Assembly: GCA_020636915.1 (NCBI GenBank)
Contig: JACJWV010000004.1
Location: 124,001 to 188,000 of the forward strand
Reading direction: 5' to 3'
Source: Nocardioides sp.
GTDB taxonomy: Bacteria > Actinomycetota > Actinomycetes > Propionibacteriales > Nocardioidaceae
Length of the DNA stretch: 64,000 nt
The notes below the pieces were generated by a model, which saw only the letters and a list, made by a program, of their open reading frames with translations, made no database searches and was not told the origin of the DNA. Below, one piece after another: positions 16,043-24,468 of this stretch. Position 1 is the stretch's first letter, and each line of letters begins with the position of its first letter. The translations under genes were made by a program, and so were the position numbers.

Positions 16043-17494
16043 GTGTCGACCACCTCTCCGCCCCCGGCCCCCGGCAACCCGCGGCTCGCGGTCGCCGTGC
16101 TCTGCTTCGGCGGGCTCACCGCGGCGCTGACGCAGACCCTCGTCATCCCGATCCAGGCCGAGCTGCCCCGCCTCCTGGGCACGTCGGCGGCCAACGCCGC
16201 GTGGGTCGTGACGGTGACGCTGCTGGCGGCTGCCGTGTCGATGCCGGTGGCCGGCCGGCTCGCCGACCTGTTCGGCAAGCAGCGGGTGCTGGTGGGCACG
16301 GCGTCGGTCCTGGTGGTCGGGTCCGCGGTGTGCGCCCTCTCCGACACCCTGGTCCCCCTGCTCGTGGGTCGCGCCCTGCAGGGCATGGCCATGGGGTTCA
16401 TCCCCGTCGGCATCTCGCTGATGCGCGAGATCACCCCACCCCGGTTGACCGCGACCGCCGTCGCCGCCATGAGCGCCACGCTCGGGGTCGGCGGCGCGAT
16501 CGGCCTGCCCCTGTCGGCCTGGATCGTGCAAGCCGGCAGCTGGCACACGCTGTTCTGGGTCGCCACCGGCCTGGCCGCCGTCGTGGTGGTCCTCAGCTGG
16601 TTCGCCGTGCCGCACGTCCACGACGCGCAGCCCGGGCGGCTCGACGTGGCCGGCGGTGTCGGTCTGGCGATCGGGCTGGTCTCGCTGCTCGTCGGCATCT
16701 CGAAGGCCACCACGTGGGGCTGGGGTGACGCCCGCACGTGGAGCGCGATCGTCGTCGGCGTCGTGGTGCTGCTCGGGTGGGGCGCCTACGAGCTGCGTCA
16801 GGCCGACCCGCTGGTCGACCTGCGCACCAGCGCCCAGGCACCCGTCCTGCTGACCAACGTCGCCGCGATCGCGATCGGCTTCGGGATGATGGCGCAGGCG
16901 GTCGTGGTGCCCCAGCTGCTCGAGATGCCCACCGCCACCGGCTACGGCCTGGGCCAGACCATCCTCGAGGCCGGTCTCTGGATGGCGCCGGGCGGACTGA
17001 TGATGATGCTGTTCGCGCCGGTCTCCAGCCGCCTGATCCGCACCAGCGGGGCGAAGGTGACCCTGATGGTGGGCGGGACCGTGCTGGGCGCCGGCTACCT
17101 GGTCGCCTTCTTCCTCATGGACGCCCCGTGGCAGCTGCTCGTCGCCTCGTGCGTCGCGAGCGCCGGCGTCGGCATCGGCTACGCCGCGATGCCCACCCTG
17201 ATCCTGGACGCGGTGCCGGTCCGCGAGGCGGCGTCCGCCGTCGGGCTCAACGCGCTGATGCGCTCGGTCGGGACGACCCTCGCTGCCGCCGTGATGGGCA
17301 CGATCCTCACCGGCCGCACGATGCCGCTCGGTCCGGGGGTGGAGGTCCCGACCCTGGGCGCCTTCCAGCTGTGCTTCGTCGCGGGCGCGCTCGCTGCCTT
17401 CGCCGGCGTGGCGATCGCTGCCGCCATCCCGCGCCGGTCGTCGCCCGAGCCGGCGCCCGCCACCGCTCAGCGCGAGGCGCGCACCGCGGCGTGA
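16043..17494 (+). CDS. MFS drug-type efflux transporter (DHA2, 14-TM)
   Basis: A 483-residue transporter with about 14 membrane segments. Motif A is GRLADLFGKQRVL, and motif C-like GxGGAIGLPLSAWI follows in helix 5. These mark the proton-driven multidrug DHA2 family (EmrB/QacA type). It is convergent with, and overlaps by 28 bp, a MarR regulator gene. A palindrome sits on its own promoter, consistent with MarR-controlled efflux. Confidence 0.88.
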   Translation: MSTTSPPPAPGNPRLAVAVLCFGGLTAALTQTLVIPIQAELPRLLGTSAANAAWVVTVTLLAAAVSMPVAGRLADLFGKQRVLVGTASVLVVGSAVCALSDTLVPLLVGRALQGMAMGFIPVGISLMREITPPRLTATAVAAMSATLGVGGAIGLPLSAWIVQAGSWHTLFWVATGLAAVVVVLSWFAVPHVHDAQPGRLDVAGGVGLAIGLVSLLVGISKATTWGWGDARTWSAIVVGVVVLLGWGAYELRQADPLVDLRTSAQAPVLLTNVAAIAIGFGMMAQAVVVPQLLEMPTATGYGLGQTILEAGLWMAPGGLMMMLFAPVSSRLIRTSGAKVTLMVGGTVLGAGYLVAFFLMDAPWQLLVASCVASAGVGIGYAAMPTLILDAVPVREAASAVGLNALMRSVGTTLAAAVMGTILTGRTMPLGPGVEVPTLGAFQLCFVAGALAAFAGVAIAAAIPRRSSPEPAPATAQREARTAA

Positions 17495-17901
17495 GCCCGG
17501 TCCAGCGCCTCGTTGAGGTCGTGGAGCGTGGCGATCAGCTCGTCGCCGCGGCCTGAGCCGAGCTCGGCCACCGCCCTGCTCCAGACCTCCGCACGCAGGC
17601 GGCCGTCGTGCCGGTAGGCCTCCCGCCCGGCGTCCGTCGGCCGGAGCCGTCGCGGGGAGCCGCCGTACCGCTCGAGCAGCCCGTGCCCGATGGCCGCCGC
17701 CACCTGCCGGCTGATGGTGGACTGCTCGAGCTGGAGCTCGTCGGCGAGCTCCCGCGAGGACTTGGGGCCCTCCTCGACGAGGAGCAGCAGGATGCGGAAG
17801 GCGGACTCCTCCAGGACCGAACCGGGGTACGACGTGGACCGCCGGCGGGTCAGGCGCATCACCTCGCCGCCCAGTGCACGCATCCGGGCGTCGTCGTCCA
17901 C
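17467..17901 (-). CDS. MarR-family transcriptional regulator
   Basis: A 144-residue winged-helix protein: helix-turn-helix around SSRELADELQLEQSTISRQVAAAI and a wing with GSPRRLRPTDAGREAY. GTG is taken as start; an internal ATG at residue 7 is possible. It probably represses the convergent MFS pump through the palindrome at about 16026-16041. Confidence 0.88.
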   Translation of the reverse strand: MDDDARMRALGGEVMRLTRRRSTSYPGSVLEESAFRILLLLVEEGPKSSRELADELQLEQSTISRQVAAAIGHGLLERYGGSPRRLRPTDAGREAYRHDGRLRAEVWSRAVAELGSGRGDELIATLHDLNEALDRAHAAVRASR

Positions 17902-17911
17902 GCCCTCGACC

Positions 17912-19189
17912 CTACTGGCCCACGCCGGCCGGCAGCAGGACCGTGGCGGTCATCCGTTCCGGGTCGTGCCGGCAGGGCAGGTCCACGGGGTGCCCGAACC
18001 GGCGGTGCTCGCCGCGGCAGCACAGCCGCAGCTCGCCTCCGGCCGACTCGGCGAGCGAGCGCACGATCGCCAGGCCCAGACCCGACCCCGGGCGGGAGCG
18101 GGCGTCGTCGGCGCGGGCGAACCGGTCGGTCGCGCGGTCGAGCATCGCGGCGTCCATCCCGGGACCCTCGTCCTCGACCGTCAGCACCCACCAGCTCCCC
18201 ACCTGCTCACGCGAGGTCCGGACCGGCGGGGCGCCGTGGATCTCGGCGTTGGTGACCAGGTTCTCCTGGATCCGGTCCAGGGCGTCGTCGGTCAGCTCGG
18301 AGCGCAGCTCGAGCAGCTGGTTCGCCAGCAGCGTGAGCCGGTCGACGTCCACGAGCAGCTCGGCGAGGACCTCCTCGTGCTCCTCCACGCTGCGCCGACG
18401 CAGCTGCGCCGACTGCACCCGGCCCTTGAGGACCGTCAGCGGCGTGCGGAGCTCGTGGCTGGCCTCGTCGACGAACCGGCGTTCGGTCTCGACCGCGCGC
18501 TCCAGCGCGGCGAGCATGTCGTTGAGCGTGTGGCCGAGCCGGGTCACCTCGTCGTCCCGCTGAGCCGGCACGTCGAGGCGCACCCCCGTCGCGCCCCCGG
18601 CGATCTCCTCGGCCCGGCGGCGGTAGCGCTCCACCGGCCGCAGCGCCGAGGTCGCCAGCACGTAACCCACCGCCGCCGTCACCACGAGCGCGCCGAGCAC
18701 GGCGACCGACAGCTGCAGGAGCAGCTCGCGCAGGGCCTCGTCGCGGTGGTCGCGGCGCACGGCGACGACCAGGTACGCCGGCGCCGCACCGGACGCAGTC
18801 GGGGTCACGAGCACCCGGAGCGGGCGGTCGGACGCCGGGAGGAGGCTGCCGATGTCGGTGCTGCGCGCCGGTTGCCCGGAGGCGGGCAGGCTTCCGGGGC
18901 CGATCAGCGGCGCGGCCGCACCGGGGCCGTGGTCGAGGACCCGGCCACGCGCGTCGAGCACCTGGTAGACGGCTCCGGTCGCGGCGACAGCCGTGCCGTC
19001 GGTGATCGCGCCGTCGGGCCCGATCCCGCTCGCGAGCGCGTCCGTGGCGCGCTGGAGGTCGCCGTCCAGGCCCCGGTCCAGCGCGTACTCGACGCGCCAG
19101 TAGACGAACACGGCAGCGGCGACGAGCACGACCAGCATCGCCGCCGAGAAGCCGGCGACGAGACGCAGCCGCAGCGGCAGCCGGCTCAC
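17912..19189 (-). CDS. Sensor histidine kinase (OmpR/EnvZ class) with Cys/His-rich insert
   Basis: A 425-residue kinase. It has a membrane helix near the N-terminus, a periplasmic sensor of about 120 residues, a second helix, a HAMP domain, an H-box (DEASHELRTPLT), an N-box (ENLVTNA), G1 (DEGPGMD) and G2 (GSGLGLAIV). The last 45 residues are odd: between GGELRL and TATVLLP lies an insert with CCRGEHRRFGHP and LPCRHDP (three Cys, three His) where other kinases have a short turn. A metal-binding role is possible. It is co-transcribed with the response regulator (GTGA overlap). Confidence 0.88.
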   Translation of the reverse strand: MSRLPLRLRLVAGFSAAMLVVLVAAAVFVYWRVEYALDRGLDGDLQRATDALASGIGPDGAITDGTAVAATGAVYQVLDARGRVLDHGPGAAAPLIGPGSLPASGQPARSTDIGSLLPASDRPLRVLVTPTASGAAPAYLVVAVRRDHRDEALRELLLQLSVAVLGALVVTAAVGYVLATSALRPVERYRRRAEEIAGGATGVRLDVPAQRDDEVTRLGHTLNDMLAALERAVETERRFVDEASHELRTPLTVLKGRVQSAQLRRRSVEEHEEVLAELLVDVDRLTLLANQLLELRSELTDDALDRIQENLVTNAEIHGAPPVRTSREQVGSWWVLTVEDEGPGMDAAMLDRATDRFARADDARSRPGSGLGLAIVRSLAESAGGELRLCCRGEHRRFGHPVDLPCRHDPERMTATVLLPAGVGQ

Positions 19190-19857
19190 GGAGGGTCGAC
19201 CCGGTAGCCGGCACCGCGCAGCGTGGTGATGGTGGAGGTGCCGAACGGCCGGTCGATCTTCGCGCGGATCGATGCGAGGTAGACGTCGATGACGTTGCTG
19301 CGCAGGTCGGTGTCGCCGTCCCAGACCTCGTCGAGGATGGTGAAGCGGCTGACCGCCCGGCCCGCCCGCGAGACGAGCAGCTCGAGGACGTCGAACTCGC
19401 GCGCGGTCAGCTCGATCTCGACCTCGCCCCGCGTGACCCGCCGGGCCTCGGGGTCGACCACGAGGTCGCCGACGACGAAGGGCCCCGAGCCGGCCGTCGA
19501 CCGCCGGGTCAGCGCGCGCAGCCGGGCGAGCAGCTCACCGACGTCGAACGGCTTCGGCAGGTAGTCGTCCGCCCCGGCGTCGAGGCCCTCGATCCGGGCC
19601 GCGACCTGGCCGCGCGCGGTGAGCATCAGCACCGGGACCTCGATGCCTGCTGCGCGCAGCCGCCGGCACACCTGCACCCCGTCGATGCCGGGCAGCATCA
19701 CGTCCAGCAGCACGACGTCGTGCCGGGCCTCGAGCGCCGCCCCGAGCGCGGTGCGACCGTCCGCGGCCTCCTCGACCTCCCAGCCCGCCTCGGTCAGGGT
19801 GCGGACCAGCAGGGCGCGGAGCCGGTCGTCGTCCTCGACGACAAGGATGCGCACCAC
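19186..19857 (-). CDS. OmpR/PhoB-type response regulator
   Basis: A 223-residue regulator: receiver domain with acidic pocket VVEDDD, phospho-acceptor in LLDVMLPG, LTARG and the KPFDV lysine, then a winged helix (TAREFDVLELL, VIDVYLASIRAKI, TLRGAGYRV). A second in-frame GTG follows the first. It lies 146 bp downstream of the copA stop on the same strand and partners the adjacent kinase. Confidence 0.92.
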   Translation of the reverse strand: MVRILVVEDDDRLRALLVRTLTEAGWEVEEAADGRTALGAALEARHDVVLLDVMLPGIDGVQVCRRLRAAGIEVPVLMLTARGQVAARIEGLDAGADDYLPKPFDVGELLARLRALTRRSTAGSGPFVVGDLVVDPEARRVTRGEVEIELTAREFDVLELLVSRAGRAVSRFTILDEVWDGDTDLRSNVIDVYLASIRAKIDRPFGTSTITTLRGAGYRVDPP

Positions 19858-20002
19858 TCGAATCTATCCCTCAGGCAGCGGACGGGGCGGGCCTCGAGAT
19901 CGGCGAGGGCGCGTCGGCGCCGGTCGCCGTCTCGTGGTCCGTGCGGACGCACCGTAGGCCGCGCCGGATGAAGGGAACGTGAACCCGAGCGAGCCGGGGA
20001 GC

Positions 20003-22225
20003 TCAGGAGAAGCGCCGCAGGCGCAGGCTGTTGCCGACCACGAAGACCGAGGAGAAGGCCATCGCGGCGCCGGCGATCATCGGGTTGAGCAACCCGGCGG
20101 CGGCCAGGGGCAGGGCGGCGACGTTGTAGCCGAACGCCCAGACGAGGTTGCCCTGGATGGTCCGCAGCGTGCGGCGCGACAGCCGGATCGCGTCGGCCGC
20201 GACCCGCAGGTCGCCCCGCACCAGCGTCAGGTCGCTGGCCTGGATCGCGACGTCGGTCCCGGTGCCCATCGCCAGGCCCAGGTCGGCCTGGGCGAGCGCC
20301 GCGGCGTCGTTGACCCCGTCCCCGACCATGGCCACGACGTGACCATCGGCCTGGAGGCGCTTGACGACGTCGACCTTGTCCGTGGGCAGCACGTCCGCCA
20401 CGACGTCCTCGGCCGCGATCCCGACCTGGTCGGCCACGCTCCGGGCGACGGTCTCGTGGTCGCCGGTCAGCAGCACCGGGCGCAGCCCCAGCCCGCGCAG
20501 CAGGCCGATGGCCTCGGCGGAGGTCTCCTTGACCTGGTCCGCCACGACCAGCACGCCGCGTGCGCGGCCGTCCCACCCGACCGCGACCGCCGTCCCGCCC
20601 GTCGCCTGCGCGCCGGCGAGCGCCTGCTCCAGCTCGGGCGTCAGGTGCTGGGACCACTCGGCGAGCAGCCGGGGGCGCCCCACCAGCACCGCGTGCCCGT
20701 CGACGACACCCTGGACGCCGAGGCCGTCGACGTTCGCGAAGTCCTCGACCGCGGGGAGCGGTCCGGACCGGCGGGCGCCGTCGGCGACCGCGCGGGCGAT
20801 CGGGTGCTCGGAGGCGTCCTCGAGGGCGCCGGCCAGGCGCAGCACCTGGACGGGGTCCTCGCCGCCGGCCGGGACCACGTCGAGCAGGGTCATCGTGCCG
20901 GTCGTGACCGTGCCGGTCTTGTCGAGCACGATCGTGTCGACCCGGCGGGTCTGCTCGAGCACCTCGGGCCCGCGGATCAGGATCCCCAGCTGGGCCCCGC
21001 GCCCGGTCCCGACCATCAGGGCCGTGGGCGTGGCCAGCCCCAGCGCGCAGGGGCAGGCGATGATGAGGACCGCGACGGCCGCGGTGAACGCCGCCGTCGC
21101 GCCGGCGCCGGTGCCGAGCCAGAAACCGAGGGTGCCCACCGCCAGCGCGATCACGATCGGCACGAAGACGCCCGAGATGCGGTCGGCCAGCCGCTGCGCG
21201 GACGCCTTGCCGTTCTGGGCCTCCTCGACCAGCCGCGCCATCTGCGCGAGCTGGGTGTCTGAACCGACCCGGGTGGCGCGGACGACCAGCCGGCCGCCGG
21301 CGTTGACGGTGGCGCCGGTGACCTGGTCGCCGGGTCCGACCTCGACCGGCACGGACTCCCCGGTGAGCATCGCGGCATCGAGCGCGGAGCTGCCCTCCTC
21401 GACGACGCCGTCGGTCGCGAGCTTCTCCCCCGGCCGGACGACGAACCGGTCGCCCACCAGCAGCTGGTCCACCGGGACCCGCTGCTCGACGCCGTCGCGC
21501 AGCACGGCGACGTCACGCGCGCCGAGGTCCATCAGGGCGCGCAGGGCGGCCCCGGCCCGGCGCTTGGACCGCGCCTCGAAGAACCGGCCGGCGAGGATGA
21601 ACGTCGTGACGCCCGCGGCGGCCTCGAGGTAGATGTTGCCGGTCCCGCTCGACCGCTCGATGGTCAGGTCGAACGGGTGGGTCATGCCGGGCTCGCCGGC
21701 GTCGCCCAGGAACAGCGCGTAGAGGGACCAGCCGAACGCCGCCAGCACCCCCATCGAGACCAGCGTGTCCATCGTCGACGTGCCGTGCCGCAGGTTGGTC
21801 CAGGCAGCCCGGTGGAAGGGGTAGGCACCCCACACCACGACCGGTGCCGCCAGCGTGAGCGACGCCCACTGCCAGTAGGTGAACTGCCAGGCCGGCACCA
21901 TCGCCAGCACGACCACGGGCAGCGAGAGCGCGGCGGACACGAGCAGCCGCTGGCGCAGGGCCTTGACCTCGGGTCCGTCCCCCTCCTCGGGCGGCTCGTC
22001 GTCCACGGCGGGCGCGGGCAGGCGGGCGTCGTACCCCGCCGCCTTCACGACGGCGATGAGGTCGTCGGTGCTCACGGTCTCGTCGAAGCTGACCTTCGCC
22101 TTCTCGGTGGCGTAGTTGACGCTCGCGGTGACGCCCTCGACCTTGTTCAGCTTGCGCTCGATCCGGTTCGCGCAGGAGGCACACGTCATCCCGGTGAGCA
22201 GCAGCTCGGTCTCGTGGGTGCTCAT
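20003..22225 (-). CDS. copA: Copper-translocating P1B-type ATPase
   Basis: A 740-residue pump exporting Cu(I) across the inner membrane. It has an N-terminal metal-binding domain with GMTCASC near residue 12, six or more membrane helices with the transmembrane CPCALG motif near 392, the phosphorylation motif DKTGTVTTG near 431, the HP-type nucleotide-domain motif SEHPIA, and GDGVNDAAAL. The CPC and the single GMTCASC domain fit Cu(I) rather than Zn/Cd. It is the third gene of the copZ operon. Confidence 0.93.
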   Translation of the reverse strand: MSTHETELLLTGMTCASCANRIERKLNKVEGVTASVNYATEKAKVSFDETVSTDDLIAVVKAAGYDARLPAPAVDDEPPEEGDGPEVKALRQRLLVSAALSLPVVVLAMVPAWQFTYWQWASLTLAAPVVVWGAYPFHRAAWTNLRHGTSTMDTLVSMGVLAAFGWSLYALFLGDAGEPGMTHPFDLTIERSSGTGNIYLEAAAGVTTFILAGRFFEARSKRRAGAALRALMDLGARDVAVLRDGVEQRVPVDQLLVGDRFVVRPGEKLATDGVVEEGSSALDAAMLTGESVPVEVGPGDQVTGATVNAGGRLVVRATRVGSDTQLAQMARLVEEAQNGKASAQRLADRISGVFVPIVIALAVGTLGFWLGTGAGATAAFTAAVAVLIIACPCALGLATPTALMVGTGRGAQLGILIRGPEVLEQTRRVDTIVLDKTGTVTTGTMTLLDVVPAGGEDPVQVLRLAGALEDASEHPIARAVADGARRSGPLPAVEDFANVDGLGVQGVVDGHAVLVGRPRLLAEWSQHLTPELEQALAGAQATGGTAVAVGWDGRARGVLVVADQVKETSAEAIGLLRGLGLRPVLLTGDHETVARSVADQVGIAAEDVVADVLPTDKVDVVKRLQADGHVVAMVGDGVNDAAALAQADLGLAMGTGTDVAIQASDLTLVRGDLRVAADAIRLSRRTLRTIQGNLVWAFGYNVAALPLAAAGLLNPMIAGAAMAFSSVFVVGNSLRLRRFS

Positions 22226-22292
22226 GCGGGGTCCCTGCGGCGTTGTCCGCTGGGGGAGCGCAGCGGAGGAAGCGGAGAACGGCGTGGGGTGT

Positions 22293-23141
22293 TCATGGCG
22301 CCACCATCACGAACTGTGCGGTGTGGACCACGTCGTCGTGCTTGAAGTCCAGGTAGAGGTGATAGCGGCCGGCGCTGGGCACCTCGGCGCCGAACTCGAG
22401 ACCGTCGCCGGGGTGCACGTGCAGGTAGGCGAGGTCACCCTCGCGCAGCGCGACCAGGTGGCCGGAGGCGCCCAGGTAGGGCTGCAGGTCGGTCACCGGC
22501 TCGCCGTCCTTCGTGACGGTCATCGTGAGCACCGAGTGCTCACCCGCCACCAGGTCGCCGTCGACGGCGACCTGGTACCCGTCGACCGTGTCGGTGCGCC
22601 GCACGGGCAGCGCAGGCGGCGGCGCGACGTCGCCCGGCACCTCCAGGTCCGCGCCGAGCGTGATGTCCTCGGCTCCGGCCGGGACGAAGTCGGCCATCAC
22701 CCGCCAGGCTCCGGGCGTCAGCCGGACATCGGTGGTCCACCGACCGGTCGCCTCGTCGAGCTCGGGGTGCACGTGCTGGAACCCGGTGAGGTCGCGGCGC
22801 ACGACGATCAGGTGCAGCCGCTTCTCGTGCTCGACGTCGTACGACGTCTGCGGCCGCCCGTCGGGCCCGAGGATCGTGAACGCGAACCGGCGGGTGCCGG
22901 CGGGCATCACCGCGTCGCCGAGGACGAGTCGGTAGCCGTCCTGGGCGACGGCGAGGCCACCGGGCAGCTCCTGCCCACCGTCCTCCGCCGCGCCGGCCGC
23001 GGCGTCCGACATCTCGTGCACCATCGGCTCGGGCTCGGGCTCGCCGCCGACAGGCCCGACGGCCGCACCGGCTGCCCACGAGACACCCAGAACCACCGCC
23101 AGGCCGGCGACGAAGCCCGCGACCCTGACCGCGGCGTTCAT
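22293..23141 (-). CDS. Exported YtkA-like copper-operon protein
   Basis: A 282-residue protein with an N-terminal signal or anchor helix (VRVAGFVAGLAVVLGVSWAAG). It has two beta-rich halves, each with a His pair: FQHVHPELD and AYLHVHPGDG. A His in MVHEMSD near the N-terminus may also bind metal. It resembles YtkA-like/FixH-like domains found in actinobacterial copper operons. It is coupled to copZ upstream (ATGA) and followed by copA, so a periplasmic or cell-surface copper-binding role is likely but unproven. Confidence 0.7.
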   Translation of the reverse strand: MNAAVRVAGFVAGLAVVLGVSWAAGAAVGPVGGEPEPEPMVHEMSDAAAGAAEDGGQELPGGLAVAQDGYRLVLGDAVMPAGTRRFAFTILGPDGRPQTSYDVEHEKRLHLIVVRRDLTGFQHVHPELDEATGRWTTDVRLTPGAWRVMADFVPAGAEDITLGADLEVPGDVAPPPALPVRRTDTVDGYQVAVDGDLVAGEHSVLTMTVTKDGEPVTDLQPYLGASGHLVALREGDLAYLHVHPGDGLEFGAEVPSAGRYHLYLDFKHDDVVHTAQFVMVAP

Positions 23142-23347
23142 GCCAGCTGGTAGCCGGCCTCCTCGACGGCGGCGCGCACCGCGTCGTCGTCGAGAGCCCC
23201 GCTGCTCGTCACCGACAGCCGGCCGCTGGCGAGGTCCACCGAGACGTCGGTGACGCCGGGGATCTCCTGGACCTCCTCCGTGACGGACGCGACGCAGTGG
23301 CCGCAGGTCATGCCGGTGACGATGTAGGACGAGGTCGCGTCGCTCAT
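23138..23347 (-). CDS. copZ: Copper chaperone, HMA domain
   Basis: A 69-residue ferredoxin-like heavy-metal-associated domain with GMTCGHC carrying the two Cys that bind Cu(I). I chose the ATG; a GTG two codons upstream lies only 3 bp from the operator palindrome. It delivers copper to CopA. It is the first gene of the operon, directly behind the CsoR-type site. Confidence 0.9.
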   Translation of the reverse strand: MSDATSSYIVTGMTCGHCVASVTEEVQEIPGVTDVSVDLASGRLSVTSSGALDDDAVRAAVEEAGYQLA

Positions 23348-23356
23348 GCCCACACC

Positions 23357-23373
23357 ATACCCCCAGGGGGTAT
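23357..23373. promoter_or_regulatory. CsoR-type copper operator
   Basis: ATACCCCCAGGGGGTAT is a perfect palindrome around a single central base, matching the G-tract inverted repeats bound by CsoR copper sensors. It lies 9 bp upstream of the copZ start, so bound repressor would block transcription start of copZ-ytkA-copA. No csoR gene is in the window, so the repressor must be encoded elsewhere. Confidence 0.85.
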
Positions 23374-23390
23374 CTATCTCAAGGGCGGGG

Positions 23391-24410
23391 TCACCGCCAC
23401 CCGAGCTCCGGCGCGAGGTGCCGCAGCACGCTGTCGAGCACGTGGACGTTGTAGTCGACGCCGAGCTGGTTGGGGATCGTCAGCAGCAGGGTGTCCGCAG
23501 CAGCCACCGCCTCGTCCGCTGCCAGCTCGGCGAGCAGTCGGTCGGGCTCCCCGGCGTACGTCTTGCCGAACCGGGCGACCCCACCGTCGATGTGGCCGAC
23601 CTGGTCCTGGCTCCCCGACTCGTGCCCGAAGTAGGCGCGGTCCATGTCGTTGACGACCGGGAAGATGCTGCGGCTCACCGAGACCCGCGGCTCCCGCTCG
23701 TGGCCGGCGGCCCGCCAGGCGTCCCGGAACCGCTGGATCTGCTCGGCCTGCAGCTGGTGGAAGGGCACGCCGGTGTCCTCGGTGAGCAGGGTCGAGCTCA
23801 TCAGGTTCAGGCCCTGCTCCGCCGTCCACTCGGCGGTCGACCGGGTGCCGGCGCCCCACCAGATGCGGTCGCGCAGGCCCTCGGAGTGGGGTTCGACCCT
23901 CAGCAGGCCGGGTGGGTTGGGGAACATGGGTCGCGGGTTGGGCTGCGCGAAGGCCTTGCCCTGCACCACCTCGAGGAAGACCCGGGCGTGGTCCCGCGCC
24001 ATCGCGGCGTGGTCGGAGCCCTCGGCCGGCTCGTAGCCGAAGTAGCGGAAGCCGTCGACGACCTGCTCCGGTGACCCCCGGCTGATGCCGAGCTGCAGCC
24101 GCCCGCCAGCGATCAGGTCCGCGGCGCCGGCGTCCTCGGCCATGTACAGCGGGTTCTCGTAGCGCATGTCGATCACGCCCGTGCCGATCTCGATGCGGCT
24201 GGTGCGCGCACCGACGGCCGCGAGCAACGGGAACGGCGAGGCGAGCTGCCGGGCGAAGTGGTGGACCCGGAAGTAGGCGCCGTCGACGCCGATCTCCTCG
24301 GCCGCCACGGCGAGGTCGATCGACTGCAGGAGCGCGTCGGAGGCCGAGCGCGTCTGCGAGTGCGGCGACGGCGTCCAGTGCCCGAACGAGAGGAACCCGA
24401 TCTTCTTCAT
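23391..24410 (-). CDS. LLM-class flavin-dependent oxidoreductase
   Basis: A 339-residue luciferase-like monooxygenase-family protein. The N-terminus MKKIGFLSFGHW and segments DGAYFRVHHFARQ, RIEIGTGVIDMRYENP, GGRLQLGISRGSP and DRIWWGAGTRST match the bacterial-luciferase/F420 group. Unlike the gene at 1.7-3.0 kb it has no extra domain. Substrate unknown; the gene stands alone downstream of the 24.4-27.3 kb membrane-protein pair. Confidence 0.82.
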   Translation of the reverse strand: MKKIGFLSFGHWTPSPHSQTRSASDALLQSIDLAVAAEEIGVDGAYFRVHHFARQLASPFPLLAAVGARTSRIEIGTGVIDMRYENPLYMAEDAGAADLIAGGRLQLGISRGSPEQVVDGFRYFGYEPAEGSDHAAMARDHARVFLEVVQGKAFAQPNPRPMFPNPPGLLRVEPHSEGLRDRIWWGAGTRSTAEWTAEQGLNLMSSTLLTEDTGVPFHQLQAEQIQRFRDAWRAAGHEREPRVSVSRSIFPVVNDMDRAYFGHESGSQDQVGHIDGGVARFGKTYAGEPDRLLAELAADEAVAAADTLLLTIPNQLGVDYNVHVLDSVLRHLAPELGWR

Positions 24411-24468
24411 GCCGTTCCCAACACTGGTTGAAGACTTGATCTTCCCGGGGGATCACTCTCCCCGCAGG

